DNA of 64,000 bases from Variovorax sp. EL159 (lineage in GTDB: Bacteria > Pseudomonadota > Gammaproteobacteria > Burkholderiales > Burkholderiaceae_C). Positions within the stretch are counted from its first letter, which is position 1; each line of letters opens with the position of its first letter. A program made the position numbers and the translations under genes. Shown here piece after piece: positions 16,175 to 25,237 of this stretch. Under the pieces are notes generated by a model, which was given only the letters and a program-made list of their open reading frames with translations, ran no database searches and was not told where the DNA came from. The DNA lies in assembly GCF_900100965.1 (NCBI RefSeq), contig NZ_FMUJ01000011.1:62001-126000 (forward strand), read 5' to 3'.

Positions 16175-17479
16175 ATGCCTCTCCTGCATGTTTCGCGTCA
16201 ATCGTCCTTTTCGCCGCGTCTCGCGACCGTGGCCGCCGTCGTTCTGCTGGTCCTCGCGGGCTGCGGCAAGAGCGACGCGCCAGCCGGCCCCGGCGGTGGT
16301 GGCGGTGGCGCTCATCCAGCGCCCGAGGTGGGCGTGGTGGTGGCTGCGCCGACCGATGTCGGCCTCGTGACCGAACTGCCGGGCCGCCTCGAGGCTTCGC
16401 GCATTGCCCAGGTTCGCGCCCGCGCCTCGGGCATCCTGCTCAAGCGCGAATTCCGCGAAGGCAGCGACGTGAAGGCCGGCCAACTGTTGTTCCGCATCGA
16501 CCCGGCACCGCTGGTGGCCGCTTCGCAGAACGCCCAGGCCACCCTGGCCCGCGCCGAAGCCAACGCCGTCCAGGCCAAGGCCCTGGCCGACCGCTACAAG
16601 CCGCTGGTCGAAGCCAATGCCGTGAGCAAGCAGGAATACGCCACCGCCGTGGCTTCCTACAAGACAGCTGAAGCCGACGTGGCCGCCGGCCGCGCTGCCG
16701 TGCAGACCGCCAAGATCAACCTCGGCTACGCCGACGTGACCTCACCCATCGCGGGCCGCATCGGCCGCGCCCTCGTGACCGAAGGCGCGCTGGTCGGCCA
16801 GAGCGACGCCACCGAGCTGGCCGTGGTGCAGCAGATCAACCCGCTGTACGTGAACTTCACGCAGTCGGCCTCCGACGCCATGAAGCTGCGCCGCGCAGTG
16901 GCCGCAGGCCAGTACAAGCGCGCGAGCGGCGAAGAGGCCGCAACCATCCGCGTGGTGCTGGAAGACGGCACCGACTATCCGCTCGAAGGCAAGCTGCTGT
17001 TCTCCGACCTCACGGTCGACTCCACCACCGGCCAGGTCACGCTGCGCGCCGAAGTGCCCAACCCCAAGGGCGAGCTGCTGCCGGGCCTCTACGTTCGCGT
17101 GAAGCTCGAACAGGCGCAGGCCACCAACGCGATCACGCTGCCGCAGCAAGCCGTCACGCGCACCCAGCAGGGCGACACCGTGTCGGTGGTCGACAAGGAC
17201 GGCAAGATCAGCAAGCGCACCGTGAAGATCAGCGCCGCCAAGGACAACCAGTGGGTGGTGCTCGATGGCCTGAAGGCCGGCGAGCAGGTGATGGTCGACG
17301 GCTTCCAGAAGCTGCAGATGATGCCGCCCGGCACGCCGGTGAAGGCCGTGCCGTGGACCAAGCCGAACCCGGCTGCCGCGGCCCAACCCACGACATCGGC
17401 TGCTCCGGCAGCCCCGGCGGCGGCCGCCGCCGCGAAGCCGGCTGCTGAGCCGGCACCGGCCACGGCCGAGAAGAAGTAA
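16175..17479 (+). CDS. RND efflux periplasmic adaptor subunit (AcrA/MexA/TtgA-like)
   Basis: A 434-residue membrane-fusion protein linking the inner-membrane pump to the outer-membrane channel. A lipoprotein signal peptide ends at VLAGCG (Cys near residue 29). A barrel-sandwich/lipoyl part (RASGILLKREFREGSDVKAG), an alpha-helical hairpin (NAQATLARAEANAVQAKA) and the beta-barrel domains follow. A C-terminal Ala/Pro-rich tail of about 45 residues is low complexity. AAAGGA precedes the start at 16175. First gene of a three-gene efflux operon, controlled by the divergent TetR protein; 16 bp separate it from the pump gene. Confidence 0.93.
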   Translation: MPLLHVSRQSSFSPRLATVAAVVLLVLAGCGKSDAPAGPGGGGGGAHPAPEVGVVVAAPTDVGLVTELPGRLEASRIAQVRARASGILLKREFREGSDVKAGQLLFRIDPAPLVAASQNAQATLARAEANAVQAKALADRYKPLVEANAVSKQEYATAVASYKTAEADVAAGRAAVQTAKINLGYADVTSPIAGRIGRALVTEGALVGQSDATELAVVQQINPLYVNFTQSASDAMKLRRAVAAGQYKRASGEEAATIRVVLEDGTDYPLEGKLLFSDLTVDSTTGQVTLRAEVPNPKGELLPGLYVRVKLEQAQATNAITLPQQAVTRTQQGDTVSVVDKDGKISKRTVKISAAKDNQWVVLDGLKAGEQVMVDGFQKLQMMPPGTPVKAVPWTKPNPAAAAQPTTSAAPAAPAAAAAAKPAAEPAPATAEKK

Positions 17480-17495
17480 TCAGGAGCGCGCCCGC

Positions 17496-20400
17496 ATGGC
17501 CAAATTTTTTATCGACCGCCCGATCTTTGCCTGGGTGATCGCACTGTTCATCCTGGTGATGGGCGGTGTGGCAATCACCCAGCTGCCGATCTCGCAGTAC
17601 CCGCCGGTGGCACCGCCCGCCATCGTGATCAACGTCGCCTACCCCGGCGCCTCGGCCCAGACGCTCGAGGACAGCGTGCTGTCCGTCATCGAGCGTGAAA
17701 TGAACGGCTCGCCGGGCCTGATCTACATGGAATCGGTGGCCCAGGCCGACGGCACCGGCTCCATCACGATCAGCTTCGAGGCCGGCACCAACGACGACCT
17801 CGCGCAGGTGGACGTGCAGAACCGGCTGTCGCGCGCAACACCGCGCCTGCCGGCTGCCGTGACGCAGCAGGGTGTGCGCGTGGACAAGTCGCGCAACAAC
17901 TTCCTGATGTTCGTGATGCTGTCTTCGGACAACCCGAATTTCGACCCGGTGGCACTCGGCGACTACGCGGCACGCAACGTCGTGCCCGAGCTGCAGCGCG
18001 TCGTCGGCGTGGGCCAGGCCCAGCTGTTCGGCTCCGAAAACGCGATGCGCATCTGGATCGACCCGGCCAAGCTGCAGGGCTTCAACCTGTCGCCGACCGA
18101 CGTCAACAACGCGATCCGCGCCCAGAACGCGCAGGTGTCTTCCGGCACCATCGGCGACCTGCCGAACATTCCTGGCCAGGCCATCGCGGCCACCGTGGTC
18201 GTGAACGGCCAGCTCGCCAACGTCGACCAGTTCAAGGACATCGTCCTGCGTGCCAACACCGACGGCTCGACCGTACGGCTGAAGGACGTCGCGCGCGTCG
18301 AGCTCGGCGGCCAGTCGTATGCCACCTCGGCGCGCCTGAACGGCGTGCCGGCGGTCGGTGTCGGTATCCAGCCCACGCCCAACGGCAACGCGCTGCAGTC
18401 GGCCAAGGCGATCCGCGCCAAGATGGCCGAACTCGAGCGCTACTTCCCGCAAGGCGTGAAGTGGGCCATTCCGTACGACAGCTCGCGCTTCGTGCAGATC
18501 TCGATCTCCGAAGTGGTCAAGACGCTGCTGGAAGCCGTGGCACTGGTGTTCGTGGTGATGTTCCTGTTCCTGCAGAACTGGCGCTACACAATCATCCCGA
18601 CCATCGTGGTGCCTATCGCGCTGCTCGGTACCTTTGCCACCCTGCTCGCGCTGGGCTTCTCGATCAACGTGCTGACCATGTTCGGCATGGTGCTGGTGAT
18701 CGGTATCGTGGTGGACGATGCCATCGTGGTGGTCGAGAACGTCGAGCGCATCATGAGCGAAGAGGGGCTGTCGCCGCTCGAAGCCACGCGCAAGGCGATG
18801 CGGCAGATTTCCGGCGCCATCATCGGCGTGACGGTGGTGCTGATCTCGGTGTTCGTGCCGCTCGCGTTCTTCGCGGGTTCGACCGGCAACATCTACCGCC
18901 AGTTCTCGGCGGTGATGGTGGCCTCGATCGCCTTCTCGGCCTTCATGGCGCTGTCGCTCACGCCGGCGCTGTGCGCCACGCTGCTCAAGCCCGTCGAAGC
19001 CGGCCACCACCACGAGAAGACCGGCTTCTTCGGCTGGTTCAACCGCGGTTTCGCGCGCACGGCCAAGGGCTATGAAGGCATGGTCGCGCGCATCCTGCGC
19101 CGCGCCGCACGCTACCTGGTGATCTACATCGCGATCATCGGCGCGGTGGTGTTCACCTACACCCGCCTGCCGAGTTCGTTCCTGCCGGAAGAAGACCAGG
19201 GCAACATCATCGTCAACGTGCAGTTGCCGCCGGGTGCGACGCAAGAGCGTGCGCTGTCGGTCATGCAGCAGGTCGAAGGCTTCATCATGAAGCAGCCTGA
19301 AGTGCAGAGCATCGTGGGCGTGATGGGCTTCAGCTTCTCGGGCCAGGGCCAGAACGCCGGCCTCGCCTTCGTGACGCTGAAGGACTGGTCGGAGCGCAAG
19401 GACCCGGCCCACTCGGCCAGCGCGCTCGCCGGCCGTGCCTTCGGTGCGCTCTCGGGCATCCGCGACGCCTTCATCTACCCGCTGAGCCCGCCGCCCATTC
19501 CTGAACTGGGCAATGCCAGCGGCTTCAGCTTCCGCCTGCAAGACCGTTCGGGCGCGGGCCACGAGGCGCTGATCAACGCACGCAACCAGCTGCTGGGCAT
19601 GGCTTCGCAGAGCAAGGTGCTCGCGCAGGTTCGCCCCGACGGCCTGGAAGACGCGCCGCAGCTGCAGATCGACATCGACCGCGACAAGGCCAACGCCCTG
19701 GGCGTGAGCTTCGACGCGATCAATGCCACGCTGTCGACCGGCCTGGGTTCGAGCTACATCAACGACTTCCCGAACCGCGGCCGCCTGCAGCGCGTGGTGG
19801 TGCAGGCCGATGCGCCGGCCCGCATGCAGCCCGACGACCTGCTCAAGCTGAACGCCAGCAACACGCAGGGCCAGCCGGTGCCGCTGTCGGCCTTCGCAAC
19901 CACCAAGTGGGTGACAGGCGCGACGCAGACCGTGCGCTACAACGGCTACCCCGCGATCCGCATCAGCGGCGACGCAGCCCCGGGCTTCAGCACGGGTGCC
20001 GCGATGGCCGAGATGGAAAAGCTCGCTTCGCAGCTGCCGCAAGGCTTCGGCTTCGAGTGGACCGGCCAGTCACGTGAAGAAAAGCTCGCGGGCTCGCAGG
20101 CCATCGTGCTGTACGGCTTCGCGATCCTGGCGGTGTTCCTCTGCCTGGCCGCGCTGTACGAGAGCTGGTCGATCCCGCTGTCGGTGATCCTGGTGGTGCC
20201 GCTCGGCGTGCTGGGCGTGCTGGTGGCGACGATGCTGCGCGCCTATTCGAACGACGTGTACTTCCAGGTGGGGCTGATCACCATCATCGGCCTCTCCGCG
20301 AAGAACGCGATTCTGATCATCGAGTTCGCGAAGGACCTGCAGGCGCAAGGCAAGGGCATCATCGAATCGGCCCTGGCCGCCGCCCACCTGCGTTTCCGCC

Positions 20401-20660
20401 CGATCATCATGACCTCGCTGGCCTTCGGCCTGGGCGTAGTGCCGCTGGTGATCGCCTCGGGTGCCGGCTCTGCCAGCCAGCGTGCCATCGGCACCGGCGT
20501 GCTGGGCGGCATGGTGACGGGCACGGCGCTCGCGGTGATCTTCGTGCCGGTGTTCTTCGTGGTCGTGCGTACCTTGTTCAAGGGCAGCGCGCGCCAGCAC
20601 GAAGCCGACAAGCGGCATGCGGAAGCCGCCGGCATCACGGAAGAGAAAGCACATGACTAA
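17496..20660 (+). CDS. RND multidrug efflux pump, HAE1 family (AcrB/MexB/TtgB-like)
   Basis: A 1054-residue inner-membrane proton/drug antiporter. Twelve membrane spans and two large periplasmic loops are apparent. The start MAKFFIDRPIFAWVIALFI is the classic HAE1 N-terminus. TM4 carries the proton-relay pair in GIVVDDAIVVVENVERIM (Asp-Asp), and GLSAKNAILIIEFAKD in TM10 provides the relay lysine. Length matches AcrB (1049). Together with the adaptor and channel genes it forms a complete tripartite pump for hydrophobic drugs, solvents or aromatics; the actual substrates are not predictable. Its stop overlaps the next gene by 8 bases. Confidence 0.95.
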   Translation: MAKFFIDRPIFAWVIALFILVMGGVAITQLPISQYPPVAPPAIVINVAYPGASAQTLEDSVLSVIEREMNGSPGLIYMESVAQADGTGSITISFEAGTNDDLAQVDVQNRLSRATPRLPAAVTQQGVRVDKSRNNFLMFVMLSSDNPNFDPVALGDYAARNVVPELQRVVGVGQAQLFGSENAMRIWIDPAKLQGFNLSPTDVNNAIRAQNAQVSSGTIGDLPNIPGQAIAATVVVNGQLANVDQFKDIVLRANTDGSTVRLKDVARVELGGQSYATSARLNGVPAVGVGIQPTPNGNALQSAKAIRAKMAELERYFPQGVKWAIPYDSSRFVQISISEVVKTLLEAVALVFVVMFLFLQNWRYTIIPTIVVPIALLGTFATLLALGFSINVLTMFGMVLVIGIVVDDAIVVVENVERIMSEEGLSPLEATRKAMRQISGAIIGVTVVLISVFVPLAFFAGSTGNIYRQFSAVMVASIAFSAFMALSLTPALCATLLKPVEAGHHHEKTGFFGWFNRGFARTAKGYEGMVARILRRAARYLVIYIAIIGAVVFTYTRLPSSFLPEEDQGNIIVNVQLPPGATQERALSVMQQVEGFIMKQPEVQSIVGVMGFSFSGQGQNAGLAFVTLKDWSERKDPAHSASALAGRAFGALSGIRDAFIYPLSPPPIPELGNASGFSFRLQDRSGAGHEALINARNQLLGMASQSKVLAQVRPDGLEDAPQLQIDIDRDKANALGVSFDAINATLSTGLGSSYINDFPNRGRLQRVVVQADAPARMQPDDLLKLNASNTQGQPVPLSAFATTKWVTGATQTVRYNGYPAIRISGDAAPGFSTGAAMAEMEKLASQLPQGFGFEWTGQSREEKLAGSQAIVLYGFAILAVFLCLAALYESWSIPLSVILVVPLGVLGVLVATMLRAYSNDVYFQVGLITIIGLSAKNAILIIEFAKDLQAQGKGIIESALAAAHLRFRPIIMTSLAFGLGVVPLVIASGAGSASQRAIGTGVLGGMVTGTALAVIFVPVFFVVVRTLFKGSARQHEADKRHAEAAGITEEKAHD

Positions 20661-22071
20661 GAAACTGATTCCCACAGCCCTGGCCGCCGCGATGCTGCTG
20701 GCCGGCTGCTCGCTGATTCCGATCTACGAGCGCCCCGCCGCGCCGGTGCCGACCACCTACCCGGGTGACCCGGCGCAACCGGCCGGCCAGGCTTCGGCCT
20801 CGCTGCCCTGGCAGGACTTCTTTGCCGACCCGCGGCTGGCGGGCCTGATCCAGACCGCGCTCGCCAACAACCGCGACCTGCGCGTGTCGGTGCTCAACAT
20901 CGAGCAGGCGCGCGCGCAGTTCCAGATCGAGCGCTCCAACCTCTTCCCGGCCCTGGGGCTGACGGGCAGCGGCTCGCGCTCGAGCCCCAACTCGCTGCAA
21001 GGCGTCGACGGAATGGGCAGCGTGGCATCGCAGTACAGCGTCAACTTCGGCTTCACGGCCTGGGAGCTGGACTTCTTCGGCCGCATCCGCGCGCTGAAAG
21101 ACCAGGCGCTGTCGCAATACCTGGCCACCGAAGAAACGCGCAAGGCCGTGCAGATCAGCCTGATCGCATCGGTCGCCAATGGCTGGCTCACGCTGCTGGC
21201 CGACGACGAGCTGCTCGAACTCACGCGCCAGACGATGGTCACGCGCGACGAGTCGGTGCGCCTGACCAAGATGCGCTTCGACAACGGCGTGTCGTCGGAA
21301 CTCGACTTCCAGGCCGCGAACTCGCTCGCTGAAACGGCACGCGCCGCCTACGCGCAGCAACAGCGCGCGCGCCTGCAGGACGAAAACGCGCTGGCACTGC
21401 TGCTGGGCGCACCGGTACCGCCCGAAGCCACGGCAGGCGGCGCCAAGGGCCTGGACGGCATCAAGCCGATGCCCGACGTGCCTGCCGGCCTGCCTTCGGA
21501 CCTGCTGGCCGAGCGGCCCGACATCCGCGCGGCAGAGCAGCAGCTGATTGCGGCCAACGCCAACATCGGCGCGGCGCGCGCGAACTTCTTCCCGCGCGTC
21601 TCGCTGACCAGCGGCATCGGCACTGCCAGCACCGAGTTCTCGGGCCTGTTCGACCGTGGCTCCAAGGCCTGGTCCTTCGCGCCGACGGTCACGCTGACGA
21701 TCTTCGATGCGGGTAGCAACTTCGCCACGCTCAACTCGGCGAAGGCCGGGCGCGAGATCGCCGTGGCGCAGTACGAGAAGTCGGTACAGACCGCCTTCCG
21801 TGAAGTGGCCGATGCGCTCGCGGGCCGCGCCACGCTGGGCGAGCAGGTGCGCGCACAGCGTGCGCAGGCCGATGCCGAAGCCGTGCGCTTCAAGCTCTCC
21901 GACCTGCGCTATCGCAACGGCATCGCCAGCGCGCTCGACCTGCTCGACGCACAGCGCTCGTTGTTCACGGCGCAGCAATCAGCGGTCAACGTGCGCCTGC
22001 TGCAACTGCAGAACCAGGTCACGCTGTACAAGACGCTGGGTGGCGGCTGGGCCACACGCGACAAGGGTTGA
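20653..22071 (+). CDS. Outer-membrane efflux channel lipoprotein (OprM/TtgC/NodT-like)
   Basis: A 472-residue TolC-family outer-membrane factor. The signal peptide ends in a lipobox (LLAGCS, Cys at residue 19). Two repeats of the outer-membrane efflux domain are seen (around residues 65-255 and 285-465), with long amphipathic helices such as LRVSVLNIEQARAQFQIERS and the channel-forming YSVNFGFTAWELDFFGRIRA. The ATG at 20653 is the start; it overlaps the pump stop, showing translational coupling. The product completes the tripartite pump. Confidence 0.93.
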   Translation: MTKKLIPTALAAAMLLAGCSLIPIYERPAAPVPTTYPGDPAQPAGQASASLPWQDFFADPRLAGLIQTALANNRDLRVSVLNIEQARAQFQIERSNLFPALGLTGSGSRSSPNSLQGVDGMGSVASQYSVNFGFTAWELDFFGRIRALKDQALSQYLATEETRKAVQISLIASVANGWLTLLADDELLELTRQTMVTRDESVRLTKMRFDNGVSSELDFQAANSLAETARAAYAQQQRARLQDENALALLLGAPVPPEATAGGAKGLDGIKPMPDVPAGLPSDLLAERPDIRAAEQQLIAANANIGAARANFFPRVSLTSGIGTASTEFSGLFDRGSKAWSFAPTVTLTIFDAGSNFATLNSAKAGREIAVAQYEKSVQTAFREVADALAGRATLGEQVRAQRAQADAEAVRFKLSDLRYRNGIASALDLLDAQRSLFTAQQSAVNVRLLQLQNQVTLYKTLGGGWATRDKG

Positions 22072-22187
22072 GACGCCTCGGCGTCCGATATCGGGAGGCC
22101 AATTGCCCGCTGGGGCAAGGGGCCTCTCTATAATCGCCGGTTGGTTAGAGACAAGCCCCCCGACGAGCCCCCGATTTTGAGGACGCC

Positions 22188-22829
22188 ATGAGCGCAGACC
22201 CGCATAACCAGGCCACAGAAGAAGCCCATACCGGGCCGATCAAGAACCCGAAGCAGCTGCTGCTGGCGGTATTTTTCTCCTTCATTGCCCCGATCCTGAT
22301 CATCGTGGGTCTTGTCTCCTACGTGGTCTCGGGCACCAAGCCCGCCGGCACCGCGGAAGGCGACAACATGGCGCTCTACGGGGTGACCAAAGAAGCACGC
22401 GACCGCGAAGTGGCCGAGCGCCTCAAGAAGGTCGGCGCCATCGAGATCCGCGACGCCAACCGCCCGCTCGCGACCGGCGAGGCCGTCTTCAAGGCCCAGT
22501 GCGTCACCTGCCACGGCGCGCCCGGCATTCCCGGCGCACCTCACCTGAGCGATGCCGCGGCCTGGGGCCCACGCATCGGCCAAGGCTACGCCACCCTCCT
22601 CGAACACGCCCTGAAGGGCAAGGGCGCCATGCCCGCCCAGGGCGGCGGCGACTTCGAAGACCTCGAAGTGGGCCGTGCCGTGGTCTACATGGCGAACGCC
22701 GGCGGCGCCAAGTTCCCGGTGCCCGATCGTCCGGCTGCCGCGGCACCCGCCGAAGGTGCCTCGGATGCAGCCCCTGCGACCCCGACCGCCGCAGCGGCGC
22801 CTGCCGCCAGCGCGCCCGCAGCCAACTGA
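22188..22829 (+). CDS. Membrane-anchored c-type cytochrome (cytochrome c5-like)
   Basis: A 213-residue protein with one N-terminal membrane anchor (LLLAVFFSFIAPILIIVGLV, about residues 23-45) and one monohaem cytochrome c domain. The haem motif is CVTCH near residue 105, and the distal methionine is probably in GKGAMPAQGG. A C-terminal Ala/Pro-rich tail of about 40 residues follows. It resembles the cytochrome c5 family found in beta-proteobacteria and would carry electrons in the periplasm, partner unknown. A strong terminator follows 17 bp downstream. Confidence 0.9.
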   Translation: MSADPHNQATEEAHTGPIKNPKQLLLAVFFSFIAPILIIVGLVSYVVSGTKPAGTAEGDNMALYGVTKEARDREVAERLKKVGAIEIRDANRPLATGEAVFKAQCVTCHGAPGIPGAPHLSDAAAWGPRIGQGYATLLEHALKGKGAMPAQGGGDFEDLEVGRAVVYMANAGGAKFPVPDRPAAAAPAEGASDAAPATPTAAAAPAASAPAAN

Positions 22830-22846
22830 GCGCGATCGCTCCAATC

Positions 22847-22874
22847 AAAAAGCCGGCCCAGCGCCGGCTTTTTT
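22847..22874. terminator. Bidirectional Rho-independent terminator
   Basis: AAAAAGCCGGC, loop CCAGC, then GCCGGCTTTTTT: a stem with A and T runs on both flanks. It ends the cytochrome gene from the left and the convergent DUF2946-like gene from the right. Confidence 0.9.
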
Positions 22875-22896
22875 CATGGTCGCGTCGAACCGCGAG

Positions 22897-23454
22897 CTAT
22901 TGTTTTGATAGCGACACGGCGGCGGCGTGATGTTCCGCCGGACTCAGCACATGCCCGAAGCGGCCAGGCAGTTCGCTGGCCTGCACCGCTTCAGGCGTCC
23001 AGAGGCCCCGCTCGATGGCTTCGGCCGCGATGCCCACGTCCTGCGTGTGAACCAGCCCGAGACCGATCGGCGCAACCAGATAGAGCAGGCCTTCCTCGTC
23101 GAGCAGGCAGGCGGACACCTCGGCCACCTGGCCCGAATGGGCCGTGACCGTGAAGCCACCGCCCTCCTCGGCCACGCGCCACACCAGCGGTGCGGCCTCC
23201 AGCTCCACATAGACGCGCTGCGGCCCGTTCTGGAAGAACCACTGCCCTTCGTCGTCGTGCTCGTAGTTGCGATGAATGAAGTCGATCAGCTTGTCGTGCC
23301 GCAGCATCGAGCCCTTGGCCACGCGGAACGGGCCCTGGGCCTGGGTGCGGTCGTCGCGCATGTACCAGTTGCCGCGCGCGTCGAGGCCGAGCCAGCCGTA
23401 GCAGTCGGGCACGTTGGGCCATTTGGCGAGTGCTTGTTTGACGATGTCGTCCAT
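22897..23454 (-). CDS. Conserved beta-proteobacterial protein (DUF2946-annotated type)
   Basis: A 185-residue soluble protein beginning MDDIVKQALAKWPNVPDCYG, which I recall as a conserved beta-proteobacterial family often labelled DUF2946; the label is from memory. The N-terminal half (to about residue 85) contains WYMRDDRTQA and RNYEHDDEGQWFFQNGPQRV. The C-terminal half reads like a second alpha/beta unit ending in a Leu/Ala-rich segment. No catalytic motif, signal peptide or membrane span. Five bases separate it from the upstream YheT-type hydrolase gene, so it is probably translated as the last member of that three-gene set. Confidence 0.75.
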   Translation of the reverse strand: MDDIVKQALAKWPNVPDCYGWLGLDARGNWYMRDDRTQAQGPFRVAKGSMLRHDKLIDFIHRNYEHDDEGQWFFQNGPQRVYVELEAAPLVWRVAEEGGGFTVTAHSGQVAEVSACLLDEEGLLYLVAPIGLGLVHTQDVGIAAEAIERGLWTPEAVQASELPGRFGHVLSPAEHHAAAVSLSKQ

Positions 23455-23458
23455 GGCG

Positions 23459-24541
23459 TCATTCTCCCGCCGGTTGCGCGCTCGGGCCGTCAGCCAATGC
23501 GCCGCCATGCACCTGCAGCCAGGAACCGACCCGCTCCGGCATGCCGCGTACATGCCCGGGCGGCAGCCCCATCGGAAAGCCCACGTGCCCGCCATGCGCG
23601 GGCTGCCACAGCGTGACATGCGCACCAACCTCGCCGGGGCGCGGCAGGCTGCTTGCAGGAATGAACGGATCGTTGCGGGCGTTCACCACCAGCGCGGGCA
23701 CGCGGATGCGGCTCAGGTGCGGCTTGGCCGAGCCCCGGGCCCAGTAGTCGTCGGCATCGCGAAAGCCGTGCAACGGCGCAGTGAAGACGTCGTCGAAGGC
23801 GTAGAGGTCGCGTGCGGCGAGCAGCCGGTCGCGATCGAACAGCCCCGGAAACTGCGCCAGCTTGGCCAGCGCCTTGGGCTTCATCGTCGCAAGGAACATC
23901 CGCGTGTAGACCAGCCGGTTGAAACCCCGGCCGATGGCATCGCCACCCGCCGCGAGGTCGAGCGGCGCGCACACCGAGGCCACCGCGCTCACCACGCTGG
24001 CTGCCGCGTCGCCGGCTTCGCAGGCCCAGCGCATCAACGCATTGCCGCCGAGCGACACGCCCGCCGCCAGCACCGGGCCGCCGCCGCGCTGCGCGTGCTG
24101 TTCGCGCATGCGCGCCAGGATCCAGCCGATTTCTTCGAAGTCACCCGAGTGATAGGCGCGTGGCGCCAGGTTCATCTCGCCGCTGCAGCCGCGGAAGTGC
24201 GGCACCGCGAACGCCATGCCGCGCGACGCGGCGAAGTCTGCAAAGGCCTCGGCGTAGTGGCTGCGCGAAGAGCCTTCGAGGCCATGGAACAGCACCAGCA
24301 GCGGCGCCTTCGATGCCGATGCGGGCGCATCGACGAAATCGACGTCGACGAAATCGCCATCGGGCGCGGTCCAGCGCTCGCGGCGATAGACCGGCGCCGG
24401 CCCGTCGAAGCGCCTTGCATACAGCGCCGGCCAGATGGTCTGCAGGTTGCCGCCGGGCAGCCAGCGCGGCGCCATGTAATCCATCGCCGACTGGGGCGAC
24501 GAGGAAGTGGCGGGGGAAGAAGAAAGAACGGCGGAAGACAT
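23459..24541 (-). CDS. YheT-type alpha/beta-fold hydrolase
   Basis: A 360-residue alpha/beta hydrolase of the YheT/ABHD1-3 group. Motifs: LLVLFHGLEGSSRSHYAEAF (oxyanion region), nucleophile elbow GVSLGGNALMRW (Ser), acid segment NARNDPFIP, and the His in HGGHVGF. Family members are esterases or phospholipase-like enzymes of uncertain substrate. The start at 24541 overlaps the stop of the upstream SnoaL-like gene (TGATG), indicating coupling. The Ser-rich first 18 residues could be a non-conserved extension; the ATG just before DYMAPRWLPGGN is an alternative. Confidence 0.9.
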   Translation of the reverse strand: MSSAVLSSSPATSSSPQSAMDYMAPRWLPGGNLQTIWPALYARRFDGPAPVYRRERWTAPDGDFVDVDFVDAPASASKAPLLVLFHGLEGSSRSHYAEAFADFAASRGMAFAVPHFRGCSGEMNLAPRAYHSGDFEEIGWILARMREQHAQRGGGPVLAAGVSLGGNALMRWACEAGDAAASVVSAVASVCAPLDLAAGGDAIGRGFNRLVYTRMFLATMKPKALAKLAQFPGLFDRDRLLAARDLYAFDDVFTAPLHGFRDADDYWARGSAKPHLSRIRVPALVVNARNDPFIPASSLPRPGEVGAHVTLWQPAHGGHVGFPMGLPPGHVRGMPERVGSWLQVHGGALADGPSAQPAGE

Positions 24542-24993
24542 CAATGCAGGGTCTGGGGCGGATCGTTCGCGTCGTCGGGCTCGCGCGCGCTGCCGGGGCT
24601 TGCATGGTGCGCCACCAGCCGCCAACCCTGCGCGGTCTTGTGATAGACGTTGGTGGCCAGCACGAAGGCGTGGCGCGGGCCTTCGGCCGTGAGCACCTCG
24701 ATGCGCTCCAGCACGTTGTGCACTGCGCTCGCCAAAGACTCGATCTTGCGCACCCGCGCCGGTGTGGCGTGGATCGCGCCATTGCCGAACATCTGCTCGA
24801 AGGCCGCGCGGATCGCCACGGCCCCCACGAGGCGCGGGCCGCCGGGGTGCACGCAGAACACCTCGTCTTCGTCGGCCCAGCAGGCCATCAACGCATCGAT
24901 GTCGCCGCGTTGCAGCGCTTCGTAGAAGGCGGCTTCGACGTCATCGGCAGTACCGCCGATGGCCGCGGCGGCGCGGAGTGGTGTCTTGGGCAT
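24541..24993 (-). CDS. SnoaL-like/NTF2-fold protein (ketosteroid-isomerase superfamily)
   Basis: A 150-residue NTF2-like protein: VEAAFYEALQRGDIDALMACWADEDEVFCVHPGG is the typical first helix pair and cone, and NVYHKTAQGWRLVAHHASP the terminal strands. Such proteins may be enzymes, binding proteins or stress-related proteins; nothing here identifies a ligand. Translationally coupled to the downstream YheT-type hydrolase. First gene of a small minus-strand set of three. Confidence 0.85.
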   Translation of the reverse strand: MPKTPLRAAAAIGGTADDVEAAFYEALQRGDIDALMACWADEDEVFCVHPGGPRLVGAVAIRAAFEQMFGNGAIHATPARVRKIESLASAVHNVLERIEVLTAEGPRHAFVLATNVYHKTAQGWRLVAHHASPGSAREPDDANDPPQTLH

Positions 24994-25237
24994 GGCGTGA
25001 TTTTGCCGCGCCGTCCGTGACGCCGGCACTGCACCGCGTGAATCAAGCCTGTATCGCGCTGCCGGAATCGATTCGATTCGGTCAAGACAAGACGATCTAA
25101 CCGGCTTAACCCATTGATCTGAAAGGAATTGGCAGCCTGGCACGGCACATGCCGAGGGCTTCACGAACCGCTACAGGAGCCCTTTCGCGAGCATCGGCAT
25201 CTTTGTCTCAGTCGGCAGGCAGTAGCCGGCGGCCTCG
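24994..25237. other. Non-coding spacer with a weak sigma-54-like element
   Basis: About 245 bases between two minus-strand genes. No credible open frame or RNA fold was recognised. At 25137-25153 the sequence CTGGCACGGCACATGCC resembles a sigma-54 -24/-12 promoter on the plus strand (TGGCACG, then ATGC where TTGC is expected). No plus-strand gene follows, so it may be chance. The stretch AGGAATTGG before it and the T/A-rich bits around 25060-25120 show nothing further. Confidence 0.25.

Noticed and set aside
17229..20042. A 937-codon minus-strand frame opposite the RND pump gene
   Set aside because: Antisense to the pump coding sequence; composition is His/Arg/Asp-biased and no start signal or domain is visible.
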